The notes under the pieces were generated by a model. The model was not told the origin of the DNA and ran no database searches. It was given only the letters and a program-made list of their open reading frames with translations. Below, one piece after another: positions 45,379 through 54,569 of a stretch of DNA of 64,000 bases (its first letter is position 1; each line of letters opens with the position of its first letter). Both the position numbers and the translations under genes were made by a program. The stretch is taken from contig NZ_JHYY01000026.1 of assembly GCF_000621205.1 (NCBI RefSeq), forward strand, positions 1-64,000, given 5' to 3'. The stretch comes from Halotalea alkalilenta DSM 17697. GTDB taxonomy: Bacteria > Pseudomonadota > Gammaproteobacteria > Pseudomonadales > Halomonadaceae.

Positions 45379-46305
45379 ATGCTTGCTGGGGTTCTGATCG
45401 TTATATGTTCTGCGCTGATATGGTTGGTATCAGAAGGAATTATTGCCTGGGTATCTGGTGCCGCATTCTTGTTCTTCGGCGCAGTTGTTGTCAACGGGTT
45501 TCTGAGCGGTAAGAAGGGAGAGGAACCGGCCGGAAGCGACTGGCTTCCCACACCCCCGCCTGTTCGTTCTGGCCCAGTTTCGCCGCGACAAACTATGCCC
45601 GTCAGTTCTGATTCAGCCGTCGCTCTTGAGGGTGATGGCAGCTATTCGTTCGACATTGTAGGTGAGTCATATTATCAGGAAGAGTTGAAGCGGATAGCCG
45701 GACCAAAGCAAGAGAAAGGTAAAGCACTTGAGTGTGAGGCGCTCATCATTCACGAGCCAGATAACCCACACGACAGAAATGCTTGTGCCGTAATAATCGA
45801 TGGCCGAAAGGTCGGACACCTCTCAAAGCAAGATGCCAAGGATCAGGTATCGTTCCGTCAGTCCCCTGGATTTTCGTTGTCAGCCAAGGCGTTGATAACG
45901 GGGGGCTGGTCTGACCGTAGAGGCGAAGGCAGCTACGGCGTAAGGCTCGACTATGTGCCGAGGGAGCTCCCGGCCAGGCCACTGGAGAACGAGCTGTATC
46001 GTTTCATGGGGCAGAAGGTACCGCGTAATCTCAGCCGTGGTGATGCCTGGGACTTTGAGCGTAGCCTTGCCGAGGCCGGTGATGAGAGGGTTGGCCTCTG
46101 GCGAACATTCAGAGATGCTGCAGAGTACTTGCAATCTCCCGAAGGGCGTGAAGATTACGACATCAAAAAGCCTTCACTCAAGCAGCTTCGAGAGACATAC
46201 GCCAGTCTGCTCGAGGAGCGCAAGGGTGAGGGGGACACCAGTCCGATGGATGATGCGGATATCCACGAGAAGCTGGTTGATCTTTTTCCTGATCTGGAAA
46301 AATAA
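45379..46305 (+). CDS. HIRAN-domain membrane protein
   Basis: The 308-residue protein has two N-terminal membrane helices (about 1-18 and 20-43), a Pro/Ser linker, then a HIRAN-like domain (FDIVGESYYQEELKRIAG ... PHDRNACAVIIDGRKVGHL). The C-terminal third is charged and helical. HIRAN binds DNA 3' ends or stalled forks and in bacteria occurs beside helicases and nucleases. A membrane-anchored form is unusual. It may belong to the defence cargo, though the gap of 198 bp suggests its own promoter. Confidence 0.7.
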   Translation: MLAGVLIVICSALIWLVSEGIIAWVSGAAFLFFGAVVVNGFLSGKKGEEPAGSDWLPTPPPVRSGPVSPRQTMPVSSDSAVALEGDGSYSFDIVGESYYQEELKRIAGPKQEKGKALECEALIIHEPDNPHDRNACAVIIDGRKVGHLSKQDAKDQVSFRQSPGFSLSAKALITGGWSDRRGEGSYGVRLDYVPRELPARPLENELYRFMGQKVPRNLSRGDAWDFERSLAEAGDERVGLWRTFRDAAEYLQSPEGREDYDIKKPSLKQLRETYASLLEERKGEGDTSPMDDADIHEKLVDLFPDLEK

Positions 46306-46338
46306 GCAGTCTATGACTTGGGGCTGGGTTGAGGGCGC

Positions 46339-46629
46339 TTATGCCAGGTGCCCGACGACGTCGAGATGCTCGTCACCGCGTTGAAACGCGCCGAACCAAC
46401 CGTTTGGTGAGTCGGTGCGTGTGCGACTCACCAGCAGCGTGAAACCTTCGCAGCCGTGCTGCTTGGCATTGGCGAAGTCTGAGGTGTCGAACTTGGCTTC
46501 GCGTACCATGGTCGTGGCCACTGACCTCATGGCAGATTCGAACATGTCGAGTAGATGCGCTTGCCGGTTGGCGTCGATGTTGCATGAAGTCACGTCGTCG
46601 ATGGCGGCGTGTTTGAAACGGTTACTCAT
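46339..46629 (-). CDS. Hypothetical phage protein
   Basis: The 96-residue basic/acidic mixed protein (MSNRFKHAAIDDVTSCNIDANRQ...) is not recognised. It is the last gene of the minus-strand late region, downstream of the spanin genes, and converges with the HIRAN gene. Confidence 0.6.
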   Translation of the reverse strand: MSNRFKHAAIDDVTSCNIDANRQAHLLDMFESAMRSVATTMVREAKFDTSDFANAKQHGCEGFTLLVSRTRTDSPNGWFGAFQRGDEHLDVVGHLA

Positions 46630-46699
46630 GATTGCTGCACTGTGGTGGGTATGGAGGACATGAACGCGCTGTTCAGCGATAAAGCCAAGCGTGTTCGAC

Positions 46700-47197
46700 T
46701 TACTGGCTTGCCGTGCCCATTTCTCTGACCCACGTCTGCAATGCTTTCAGTTGCTCGGCATTCTCGTGGCAGGCTTGGTAGTTGGCGGTGACAGTTCCGG
46801 CGACGGCAGAGAGCGCAATTTCTGCGGCGGCCTCATCAGCATCTCGGGCGGGCTCGGGTAGTTCGCCTGCGGCGGCAGCGTCGTGCAGGCGCACAAAGCC
46901 ACGGTTGATAGTGCAAGCAGCATCGGCTTGTACGGGCACATAGACGGGAACCTCCTTGATAATGGTTTCACCCTTCTGCTGTATGACGCGAACGCGGTCG
47001 ACGTACTGTGTAACGACCTTGGCGGACGCTTGTGCCTGCTGCTCACGCACGACAGCGGCTTGCAGGATCTGTTGCTGGGCGGCGGCATCCCACTGCGCTT
47101 GAACGTGGCCCGCACCCTTTATCCAGCCGAAGCCGACCAAGGCAACGGCCAGTGCGGGCAAGCCCAGCAGGCGATACAACCAAGGGATCAACGTCAT
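46700..47197 (-). CDS. Rz-like inner-membrane spanin
   Basis: The 165-residue protein has one N-terminal membrane helix (PALAVALVGFGWIKG) and a coiled-coil-like periplasmic part (AAQQQILQAAVVREQQAQAS...), as in i-spanins. It links to the o-spanin and fuses inner and outer membranes at lysis. It overlaps the endolysin stop by ATGA. The Rz1 gene is nested inside it in another frame. Confidence 0.85.
   Translation of the reverse strand: MTLIPWLYRLLGLPALAVALVGFGWIKGAGHVQAQWDAAAQQQILQAAVVREQQAQASAKVVTQYVDRVRVIQQKGETIIKEVPVYVPVQADAACTINRGFVRLHDAAAAGELPEPARDADEAAAEIALSAVAGTVTANYQACHENAEQLKALQTWVREMGTASQ
46747..46941 (-). CDS. Rz1-like outer-membrane spanin lipoprotein
   Basis: This 64-residue frame is fully embedded in the Rz gene in another frame. 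The start MCPYKPMLLALSTVALCAC gives a lipobox at LCAC; the mature part is Pro-rich. A strong AAGGAGG site 9 nt upstream of the ATG at 46941 supports translation. This nested layout is the classical Rz/Rz1 pair. Confidence 0.85.
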   Translation of the reverse strand: MCPYKPMLLALSTVALCACTTLPPQANYPSPPEMLMRPPQKLRSLPSPELSPPTTKPATRMPSN

Positions 47198-47697
47198 GGG
47201 GTCGCCTCTCCGAGGCACCGCCGGTACTCGGCTTTCCGCCGTGTGGCCAGCCCGCCGCACAGCCGAGCGTTTGCAGGCAATGCGCAGTCCTTACCCTGGA
47301 AGAAGCGCCATCGCAGCAGCTCGGCGCAGGCTCCCGCGTAGTCCTCGGCGTTGAGTTTTCTGACCAGCGTGGACTGGCAGAACGCGCGGCTGCCGACGTT
47401 GTAAGAAAAGCTCACCAACGCGTCGTACTCGTGCTGGGCCAGGGGCACGGTCACGCATTGTTTGAGCGCACCCTCAAACTGCTGCACATCGGTGAGCGCC
47501 CGAGCCAGCGCCTTCGGCGGCGTCGTGGTGTCGCCCAGCTTCACTCCGGTGGTGGTGCCAAAACCAATGGTCGGCACATCGCCCTTGACCGGGATGACCG
47601 CGCGGTCGGTGTAGCCCTCGTGCAGCACGATGCCGACCAGAGCTGCGGCAGACAAAGTCAGGGCGGCCACCGTCCGTCGTTGTGGTCGTAGGATCAT
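47194..47697 (-). CDS. Phage endolysin (lysozyme, GH24, SAR type)
   Basis: The 167-residue glycosidase has an N-terminal signal-anchor-release-like helix (VAALTLSAAALVGIVL) followed by the catalytic Glu27 in HEGYTD and the loop GDVPTIGFGTT. It cleaves peptidoglycan at lysis. Neighbours are holin upstream and spanins downstream. Confidence 0.9.
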   Translation of the reverse strand: MILRPQRRTVAALTLSAAALVGIVLHEGYTDRAVIPVKGDVPTIGFGTTTGVKLGDTTTPPKALARALTDVQQFEGALKQCVTVPLAQHEYDALVSFSYNVGSRAFCQSTLVRKLNAEDYAGACAELLRWRFFQGKDCALPANARLCGGLATRRKAEYRRCLGEATP

Positions 47698-47921
47698 CGG
47701 TGCATCTCCGGCTGCGCTACCAAGCGGGCGATAGCCGCACCGATGCTGGCACCAAAGGCTAGCAAAACAAACACCCCACGCGGCAGCAGATCACCGAGTA
47801 ATGGAACTACTACTTCTGCCGCTGTGAAGAGGGTTGCGATGAGAGAGAAACGAATGCTCCAGGCAAAACGGGCGACTCTTTGCCAGTCATCGAGCAGGCA
47901 GATTTTCGGTTTGGCGTTCAT
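47694..47921 (-). CDS. Putative holin
   Basis: The 75-residue protein MNAKPKICLLDDWQRVARFAW... has two predicted membrane helices (FSLIATLFTAAEVVVPLL and GVFVLLAFGASIGAAIARL). Size, position directly before the endolysin and the ATGA overlaps on both sides fit a holin. Homology to a named holin class is not certain. Confidence 0.75.
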   Translation of the reverse strand: MNAKPKICLLDDWQRVARFAWSIRFSLIATLFTAAEVVVPLLGDLLPRGVFVLLAFGASIGAAIARLVAQPEMHR

Positions 47922-48190
47922 TGCGTGCTTCCCATCAGTTTTAGCTTGATGGCAGCTCCAATCAGTAGCGCGACCAGAACTCCGGTGGTGAGTACTCTGA
48001 CGGCGGTGCGCCATGCCGTGCGCCGGGCGTCACGCCACGCGTCCAACAGGTCGCGTAGCTCACGGATGTCGCGTGCGGCGTGGCCATTTTCCAGCCCAAG
48101 ATTTGACAGGGCGTGTCGGGCACCGCGTTCGGCAGCTTGCTGGAGGAGCCTTTCCAGCTCCTCGGTGGATAGAGGGGTTGTGTTTTTCAT
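47918..48190 (-). CDS. Small phage membrane protein (DUF6127-like)
   Basis: The 90-residue protein has a charged helical N-terminus (LERLLQQAAERGARHALSNL) with the RDIRELRDLLDAWRDARRTAW segment typical, from memory, of DUF6127, and one C-terminal membrane helix. It may assist lysis or be an antiholin. Its stop overlaps the holin start. Confidence 0.65.
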   Translation of the reverse strand: MKNTTPLSTEELERLLQQAAERGARHALSNLGLENGHAARDIRELRDLLDAWRDARRTAWRTAVRVLTTGVLVALLIGAAIKLKLMGSTQ

Positions 48191-48210
48191 GCGTGTTGGC
48201 CCTCATGTCA

Positions 48211-48546
48211 TTACCCATCATCGACCCCCGATTGGCACATGAGCTGCAGCTCGCGGCGGCGCTTTTGGGGCTCGATGATGGATGTGATGTTGTAAATTGA
48301 ACCATCGAATGCAATGCGCATTGCGGTATCGATTCCTGGTCGATACCGCATGCGAATGCGGGTGGTGGTTTCTGATTGGATGGACGCGGCGGCGAAGAAC
48401 TCACGACCCTGCAAAGGCTCGACGGCTGCCCATACGATGGCCTCCGTCTCCCAGCTATAGGTCATCTCTCCGGTAACGGGGTCTTGTGACCATGTCGATC
48501 GTTGGATCTCAATGCGATGCCGGTAACGGCCAATGGCTGTGCTCAT
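48211..48546 (-). CDS. Phage head closure / head-tail adaptor protein
   Basis: The 111-residue protein (RYRHRIEIQRSTWSQDPVTG ... REFFAAASIQSETTTRIRMRYRPGI) fits the SPP1 gp16/HK97 gp7-type head closure family. It plugs the portal exit and joins the tail. The ATG at 48546 overlaps the gp8-type gene. No tail gene follows it. Confidence 0.85.
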   Translation of the reverse strand: MSTAIGRYRHRIEIQRSTWSQDPVTGEMTYSWETEAIVWAAVEPLQGREFFAAASIQSETTTRIRMRYRPGIDTAMRIAFDGSIYNITSIIEPQKRRRELQLMCQSGVDDG

Positions 48547-49034
48547 AAGCGAGGGACTCGCCACGGATCGAGCAGACCATCGGCAACGCTGTGAGGTAAT
48601 GCGGTGATACCGGTCGCGATGCTCAGCGATTCCCGGTGCTCGTACAGAGTGCCAATACGTAGCAGCATCCATTGTCGGATGGACTTGGGAACAGTCTCGA
48701 TATCACCAAATCCGCACACCAGTGTGATCGTAGCGGCCTCGATAGAGATCAGCGTGGGCGGCCAATGCCCGTCCAGAGTGTAGGGCGAGGTGCTGGTTAT
48801 GCTCTGGATCGGCAACAAGCCTTCGAGCCCCATACGCTCTCCGGCGACCAGCTCTATCTCCCAGGTCTGGGTGATCAGGCGTTGTCCGGTGAGAAACTCG
48901 GCCTGTTCGCGGGCGGCGACGATGAGCGCCTCAATCAATGCATTGTCATCATCGAGATCGACCCGCAGATGCAGTCTGGCCTCGGACAGCGTCAGTGGCT
49001 CGTTTGCCGGTGGCACGGTCAGCGAGGCTTTCAT
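48543..49034 (-). CDS. Head-tail connector (phiE125 gp8 type)
   Basis: The 163-residue protein begins KASLTVPPANEPLTLSEARLHLRVD and has LIVAAREQAEFLTGQRL, the signature of the phiE125 gp8/gp6-like connector family that sits under the portal. It overlaps the capsid gene by one base (TAATG). Confidence 0.88.
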   Translation of the reverse strand: MKASLTVPPANEPLTLSEARLHLRVDLDDDNALIEALIVAAREQAEFLTGQRLITQTWEIELVAGERMGLEGLLPIQSITSTSPYTLDGHWPPTLISIEAATITLVCGFGDIETVPKSIRQWMLLRIGTLYEHRESLSIATGITALPHSVADGLLDPWRVPRL

Positions 49035-50266
49035 TACTCTGCCTGCTGCAAGGCTTTGACGGCTCCGCCGACGTCAATCAGGTTGCCGTCGTGGCGTGAG
49101 AACGCCAGAAACCCGACTTGCCCCTTTTCCGTGTACTTGGAGTCGGTGAGCCGGAACAGCGACACCGCCAACACATCGCGGATCAGGTACTTGGAGAAGT
49201 CTCCAAACAACACCGCTTTGGCTTCGGCTGCCAGTACCGGCATCTGCTGGTTGATGGAGTAGGCGTAGCCCAGCACCGTGTCCGGCTCGCGCACCGCCAC
49301 GCCCGGTAGCCACAGTGGCCGGTTCTGGTCGTCCTTGAGCTTCTTGATGGCTTTGAGCGTGCTGTCGTGGAACATGAAACGGCACCGCCCTGCTTGTCGG
49401 TAGGCCGGATCGACACTGTGCTCAAGATCGATCAGCTCATCGAAGGTGATGGCTGCTGCAGCGTCCGCGTTCGCCCCTACAGTGGCCGCTGTCACGATGC
49501 CGGTGGGCTGGCCGACGCCGGTGCCCACTGTGAAGTGTTTGTTGGTGATTCGCGCAATGCGCTGCGCCAGTCGCTGGTTGATGTGCGCCTCAAGGTCGAT
49601 AACTGCGTCCTGTAGCAACTCGAAGGGCACCGCCACCGACTTTGAACTGTATTTGTAGGCACCCAGCGATTTCACGCCGAAGGTGAAGTCCTGCGCCGAT
49701 ACCGACTGATTTTCCCCGACGATCTCGCCTTCCTCGGATGTGGCGTTGGTGGTGGGGTAGTTGATCGGGTTGCCGCTGGCGGTGGGCAGAATGGTGGCCA
49801 CCTCGCGCATACCGCCAAAGGCGGACATGGCTTCGATCAACTGACGGGCGACGTCGGTGGGTACCAAATAGCCGCCCTCGGCGGGCACGGTAGTGCCCAT
49901 GCTCGCTTGAATACTGGCGGCCTTGCGGGCCACGGCTTGCTGCTGTTCGTAGCTCAACGCGTTGATGCCACCGCGTAGCCAGGCCACGAAGATGCTTTTT
50001 TCCTGCTGCAATTGATGTTCGGCCTCATCGGTGGAGAGGCCCAGCTCATTGCTGCGCTGGTTGATTGACGCACGGTTCTGCGCTTCGAGGTCGTAGGCCT
50101 TTTGTTGGCGCTCGATCTGGGCATCCAGCCGGTCGATATCCGCGACCAGCGTGTCGTACTGCTGCTGTTGGGTGTCCTGCCATTGGTCACCGGTGTGCTG
50201 GTCGACCAGGTTGCGCAGGGTTTTGGCGAAGGTGGCACGCTGTTCGCGCAGGGCTTGGATATTCAT
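49034..50266 (-). CDS. HK97-type major capsid protein
   Basis: The 410-residue protein has an N-terminal coiled-coil delta domain (residues 1-100) that the protease removes, and the HK97 fold from about 110 (GGYLVPTDVARQLIEAMSAFGGMREVATILPTASG). The E-loop and P-domain regions (FGVKSLGAYKYSSKSVAVPFELLQD) are typical. Length is normal. A terminator-like hairpin lies just before its ribosome site. Confidence 0.95.
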   Translation of the reverse strand: MNIQALREQRATFAKTLRNLVDQHTGDQWQDTQQQQYDTLVADIDRLDAQIERQQKAYDLEAQNRASINQRSNELGLSTDEAEHQLQQEKSIFVAWLRGGINALSYEQQQAVARKAASIQASMGTTVPAEGGYLVPTDVARQLIEAMSAFGGMREVATILPTASGNPINYPTTNATSEEGEIVGENQSVSAQDFTFGVKSLGAYKYSSKSVAVPFELLQDAVIDLEAHINQRLAQRIARITNKHFTVGTGVGQPTGIVTAATVGANADAAAAITFDELIDLEHSVDPAYRQAGRCRFMFHDSTLKAIKKLKDDQNRPLWLPGVAVREPDTVLGYAYSINQQMPVLAAEAKAVLFGDFSKYLIRDVLAVSLFRLTDSKYTEKGQVGFLAFSRHDGNLIDVGGAVKALQQAE

Positions 50267-50283
50267 GGGGCGATCTCCAGATA

Positions 50284-50313
50284 CAAAAAAGCCGCCGGAG
50301 AAACTCGGGCGGC
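50284..50313 (-). terminator. Terminator-like hairpin ahead of the capsid gene
   Basis: On the minus strand GCCGCC / GGCGGC closes an 11-nt loop and is followed by TTTTTTG. It is 18 nt upstream of the capsid start, inside the morphogenesis operon. Confidence 0.75.
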
Positions 50314-50362
50314 AAGGGTGGTGAGGGTTAAACGTGGGTGCGATAACAGGGGCAGCGTAATC

Positions 50363-51091
50363 TCAGGCAGTGCGCTCAATAACGGTCACGCGTCGCCATC
50401 GCTCGTGCTCATCTACTATCGGTGATGCGTGCGTCTGGATGTCGACAGGAGCCTCGGTATAGGCGGCCAGATTCCAGTATTGCTTCGGCCCAGGGCTGGG
50501 CTGAGCGAGCCGATCCACCCAACCCTCGTCCAGTGCTTCCTGCGCGGTGAACCAGCTTTCGGCATCCATCCACTGTGCAATGCGTTGTGCGCTCTGGCCG
50601 GTGCGTCGCTGGTAATCGGCGACGATGCTGGCATCGATCTTCTCCAGCGTCAGGGCCATCTCCAGTAGGTCATGGCGGTTGCCGATAACCACACCCCAAG
50701 CGTTGTGGATCATCAGGAATGCGCCCTCGCTGATCTCAACTTCATCAGCGGCCAGGGCTACATACGAAGCTGCCGAGGCGGCGATCCCGTCGATATGGGC
50801 AATGATGCGTGCCGGATGCTCACGAAGTGCGGTGACAATTGCCCGAGCATCGAACACATCGCCGCCTGGAGAGTTGATGCGCAAATGAATGACCGGCGTC
50901 TCAATCGCGGCCAGGTCCTGCACAAACTGAGCGGCAGAGACCCCTCCCCAGGCATCGGCTCCGATTACATCGTAGAGCCAGAGGGTGGTCTCATTCGCAG
51001 TGGTCTGGCAGCGGTAGTGACGGGGCGTCTGCGCATTGTCATTCAGCAGTTGTTGAAGGCGGTTCATGGGTTTCACGTGTGGCTGAGGCAT
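50363..51091 (-). CDS. ClpP-like prohead protease
   Basis: The 242-residue S14-type peptidase has the catalytic Ser in GIAASAASYVA and His in FLMIHNAWG. LRINSPGGDVFDARAI is the ClpP-fold start. It processes scaffold and capsid. The ATG at 51091 follows AAGGA; a later ATG at 51067 and an earlier at 51127 are possible. It overlaps the portal gene by 53 bp. Confidence 0.9.
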   Translation of the reverse strand: MPQPHVKPMNRLQQLLNDNAQTPRHYRCQTTANETTLWLYDVIGADAWGGVSAAQFVQDLAAIETPVIHLRINSPGGDVFDARAIVTALREHPARIIAHIDGIAASAASYVALAADEVEISEGAFLMIHNAWGVVIGNRHDLLEMALTLEKIDASIVADYQRRTGQSAQRIAQWMDAESWFTAQEALDEGWVDRLAQPSPGPKQYWNLAAYTEAPVDIQTHASPIVDEHERWRRVTVIERTA

Positions 51092-52295
51092 TGCTGAAGT
51101 CCTTGGGTTGAGCCAGTTGGTCGCCACCGGCCAGCGGTGGTAGATTTTCCAGACGCCGTACCTCGTTGGGCGTCATCCACGCTGGATTCTGTGTACCGCC
51201 CAGAGCGCGGGTGTAGTAGTCGGCACGTGCTTTGGAGTCGCCGCGCAAGAGTCCTTCAACGTTGAACTCGACGAACAGGCGCTCAGTACGGAAGCACTTG
51301 CGATTGATTTCCTGCTCGATGCGGTTCAGGTGCGGCGCCAGCGTGTATTGCACAAAGCCGATGCCTTGCTGTTCGATACCTGAGCCCCAGGAGGTGGATT
51401 TGTCGGTTTCCCCGATCATGTGCGGAGGCACACCGAAGGCTCGGGCAATGTCGGCCACCTGAAAGCGGCGAGCCTCGATCAACTGCGAGTCCTGCGCCGA
51501 CAGCGTGACTTCTTTCAGGTCGGTACCTTCGGTCAATACGATGGGCAGGCTGCTGTTGTGCGCGCCGCCATACTTGTTGGCCCAGATGCGGCGCAGGTTG
51601 TCGATCTGCTCCTGAGTCATCTTGCCGGGCACTTTGAGCGCCACATCCGGGTGGGCACCGCTGGCGAAGAAGCGAGAGCTGAAACTTTCAGCCGCCAGGG
51701 CCAAACCGATGGCCTCGCGTGCAGCGTGGCGGATGACGCTCATGCCGCGCGTGCCATCGAAGCCGAAGCCCGGAATGTGCAGGATGTCGTCCTGGTCGCG
51801 CCCGAGCCAGATGCCGTCGCGGCAAAATTCGTAACGCAGGCGGTTGTTGATCTGGCGCACAGCCACGGCGCGACTGTCTAGAGGAATCAGCTGGCGAATG
51901 CTGCCGCCACGTCCCCGTTCAATTTCCGCCAGCGCGTCTCCTGTGAGCAGCATCTGCGCGACTAGGTATTCCCAGAACACCGCCGCTGAAACGCTCGGAC
52001 AAGGCTGTTCATTGAGCAACCACCACAGGTCGTTGCGCACACGTTGACGCCCCTCGTCCTGGCGCTGATACACCGACAGCGGCAGGCTGGCGATGGCCCC
52101 GGCGATCAGCCGCACGCAAGCGTAGACGGCGGTGACACGCATCGCTGATGCTTCATTGACGGAGACGCCGGAGGCTGACGGTATACTCGCGAGCAACTCA
52201 TAGAGCTCGGCGCTATCGAGCGTCAGTGCGTTATCGACGGCCGGTTGGGGGGGTGTTCGTCGGAATAGGCGATCCCAAGTGCTTCGCAGACTCAT
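51039..52295 (-). CDS. HK97-family portal protein
   Basis: The 418-residue protein has the family pattern: VYACVRLIAGAIASLPL, a middle SFSSRFFASGAHPDVALKVPG and FGVPPHMIG. It forms the dodecameric DNA entry ring. Its start overlaps the large terminase stop (ATGA), showing translational coupling. Confidence 0.95.
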   Translation of the reverse strand: MSLRSTWDRLFRRTPPQPAVDNALTLDSAELYELLASIPSASGVSVNEASAMRVTAVYACVRLIAGAIASLPLSVYQRQDEGRQRVRNDLWWLLNEQPCPSVSAAVFWEYLVAQMLLTGDALAEIERGRGGSIRQLIPLDSRAVAVRQINNRLRYEFCRDGIWLGRDQDDILHIPGFGFDGTRGMSVIRHAAREAIGLALAAESFSSRFFASGAHPDVALKVPGKMTQEQIDNLRRIWANKYGGAHNSSLPIVLTEGTDLKEVTLSAQDSQLIEARRFQVADIARAFGVPPHMIGETDKSTSWGSGIEQQGIGFVQYTLAPHLNRIEQEINRKCFRTERLFVEFNVEGLLRGDSKARADYYTRALGGTQNPAWMTPNEVRRLENLPPLAGGDQLAQPKDFSNASATRETHEPPSTTAE

Positions 52296-53992
52296 AGTGC
52301 AACGAACCCCTGTTCGATAAAACCGCTGTCACCGCTGTCCAGAAGCAGGCGGTTGAGTGCCATCAGCACCGCAATGACGCCATCGATCTTGTTTTCCGGA
52401 CGCTCTTTGCGTGGATAGATGTTGTCCTTGGCGTCGCGGTGGCAGACGACGTTACTGACCATCCAGGTCAGAACCGGATCGTTGTCGAAAGTGAACTTGG
52501 CCTGCAGAACAAGTGCTTCGAGCTGCTTCATCGGCTCCGAAAAATTCAGTACAGTCGGGCGCACCTCGATCATCGGCAGACCCTCGGCCAACATCCGGGT
52601 GGAGAACTGTGTGGCCTGGAAAGGATCGAAGGCCACCGCCTTGACTTCGAAACGGGTAGCCCAGTCCAGCAACTCGGCTTCGATCATGGAAAAATCTGTG
52701 ACGTTGCCGGGTGTTGCCAGCAGGCGACCGCTGTTCATCCAGCCTTGGTACTGGCTGTTGGCCGCTGAGAACACGGTGTCTTCCGGCAGGAAGTGGCGTA
52801 CAAAGGCGATCGCTTTCCCTTCACGCTCGAACACGATGGCCATCGACGCGATATCCACCTTGCTGGCTAGATCGATACCGATCCAGCACGGCTCTCCTGC
52901 GAAATCCTCCAGGCATAAGCTGCTGTCCGCGCAGCGTTCCCACGCCCGAATATCCATCCAGGCGGTGTCGGTGCTGACCCAATCGTTGCAGTGTTTGGTA
53001 CGAAAGTTATTGGTGGCCGAAGGCAGTTGCAGTGCCTTGGCCTGCAGCGGCCCGATGACTTCAGGCCGTACCGAAATGTTCCAGTTGGGATTGGCTTTAA
53101 TCAGGGCTTCTTCAGTGCCCCAATCGTCGCCCTCGTCCAGACCGTAGATAATGCCGAACTGGCTGTCGTCTGCGACCAGACCGTCGAGCAGCCGGGTGAC
53201 GAAAGTACGCACCTCGTAGCAGATGCCTGCGCGATCCGATCCCGCCGTGGTGATGACCCACAGCAGGGAGTTGTCGCGCTTGCCGGTGCCGGTCTCGACC
53301 ACGTCATACACCGTGCGGGTCTTGTGGGCGTGCAGCTCATCAATGCAGCCAAAGTGGATGTTCAAGCCATCTAGGGTGGAGCCTTCGGCAGACAGCGCCT
53401 CGAACTTGGAGGCGGTGTTGATGACATGGATGTTGTGCGCGCCCACGGTGACGCCATAGCGCGCCCGAAACCCGGGCGACTTGCGTGCCATCTGCTGGGC
53501 ATCGCCAAAGACGATGCGCGCCTGATCGCGGGTGGTGGCCAGCGAATAGCACTCGGCACCACCCTCGCCGTCGGCGGTAAGCATGTACAGTCCGACCGCC
53601 GAGGACAGCGTGGATTTGGCGTTGCCGCGTGGCACTTCGATATAGGCGCGCCGAAAACGTCTGCGTCCGTCCTTGCGGACCCAACCGAATACCGTGGTAA
53701 GGATGAACACTTGCCAAGGCTCCAGCTCAATGGCCTGACCAGCCAGCGGCCCCTTGATGTGGGGCAGCAGCTCGATGAACGCGCACAGATTGTCTCCGGG
53801 GCGGAATTTGCGCCCCTGCGTGTCCTGGAGAATGGGGTTGAAGCGAAACGGGCTGCCCCGGCCCTTGAAACGGGCCAGGTCATCCAGTTGCCGTTGGCAG
53901 GCTTTACGAACCCACTGGTTGGCAGGTACGTCCCCGGCAACGACCGATTGCGCATACTGTCGGGCGATGGTGGCGTAGTTGCGTCGAGCCAT
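52292..53992 (-). CDS. Terminase large subunit
   Basis: The 566-residue packaging motor has an ATPase Walker A-like region (YIEVPRGNAKSTLSSA), the acidic IDELHAH, and a nuclease domain with catalytic Asp in CWIGIDLASKVDIA and later KAVAFDPF. It belongs to the HK97/phiE125-type TerL. The ATG at 53992 is 2 nt after the small subunit stop; upstream in-frame sequence belongs to TerS. Confidence 0.95.
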   Translation of the reverse strand: MARRNYATIARQYAQSVVAGDVPANQWVRKACQRQLDDLARFKGRGSPFRFNPILQDTQGRKFRPGDNLCAFIELLPHIKGPLAGQAIELEPWQVFILTTVFGWVRKDGRRRFRRAYIEVPRGNAKSTLSSAVGLYMLTADGEGGAECYSLATTRDQARIVFGDAQQMARKSPGFRARYGVTVGAHNIHVINTASKFEALSAEGSTLDGLNIHFGCIDELHAHKTRTVYDVVETGTGKRDNSLLWVITTAGSDRAGICYEVRTFVTRLLDGLVADDSQFGIIYGLDEGDDWGTEEALIKANPNWNISVRPEVIGPLQAKALQLPSATNNFRTKHCNDWVSTDTAWMDIRAWERCADSSLCLEDFAGEPCWIGIDLASKVDIASMAIVFEREGKAIAFVRHFLPEDTVFSAANSQYQGWMNSGRLLATPGNVTDFSMIEAELLDWATRFEVKAVAFDPFQATQFSTRMLAEGLPMIEVRPTVLNFSEPMKQLEALVLQAKFTFDNDPVLTWMVSNVVCHRDAKDNIYPRKERPENKIDGVIAVLMALNRLLLDSGDSGFIEQGFVAL

Positions 53993-53994
53993 GG

Positions 53995-54453
53995 TCAGCC
54001 GCCCGCGATGTCGTGCCAGGGGTCGTCGATTGTGGTGTTGCGCTTGACCACGACCCGCGAGCGTGAGGCAGGCGTAAAACCCATCTCGGCGGCAGCCTTG
54101 AGCATGATCTGAGCTTGCCGGTTCACGATTGCCAGAAAGGGCGACTGCATCGGCACGCCGGTATTGGGAGCCTTGATCAACATCCCGGTGCGCGCGAGCT
54201 TTTCGCTGGCTTCTTGATACAGATCGAAGGCGATGACCCAGACACTGAAAACGGATGCATCGACGTCCTTGAGAAGGCCCGGAGGAGATAGTTCGACCAC
54301 CTCCGACCAAGTTGCCTTCTGGCGTTCGGTCATCCAGACAGGGGGCGCAGCAAGGTCGGCCCCTGGTTGCGGCTCGTGGGCGTTGAGTGCCCGTTTGCCG
54401 GGGTTTCCAGAGATCAGTTTCAAAGCTGTGGGTTTTGGTTTTCGGCCTCGCAT
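53995..54453 (-). CDS. Terminase small subunit (P27 family)
   Basis: The 152-residue protein begins RGRKPKPTALKLISGNPGKR, the P27 signature, and has the helical DVDASVFSVWVIAFDLYQEA. It recognises the packaging site and hands DNA to TerL. HNH lies upstream on the same strand, the common HNH-TerS-TerL order. Confidence 0.92.
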   Translation of the reverse strand: MRGRKPKPTALKLISGNPGKRALNAHEPQPGADLAAPPVWMTERQKATWSEVVELSPPGLLKDVDASVFSVWVIAFDLYQEASEKLARTGMLIKAPNTGVPMQSPFLAIVNRQAQIMLKAAAEMGFTPASRSRVVVKRNTTIDDPWHDIAGG

Positions 54454-54569
54454 GGCATGAGGACCCCCCCTATGTCAATTTCGCGGAAACAAAAAAATGA
54501 GGTGGCGCGCGGACACGGGCGCGGCGGCCCCAGACTTCGCCTCCCCCCGACCCCGAGGGGTTTCAAAGG

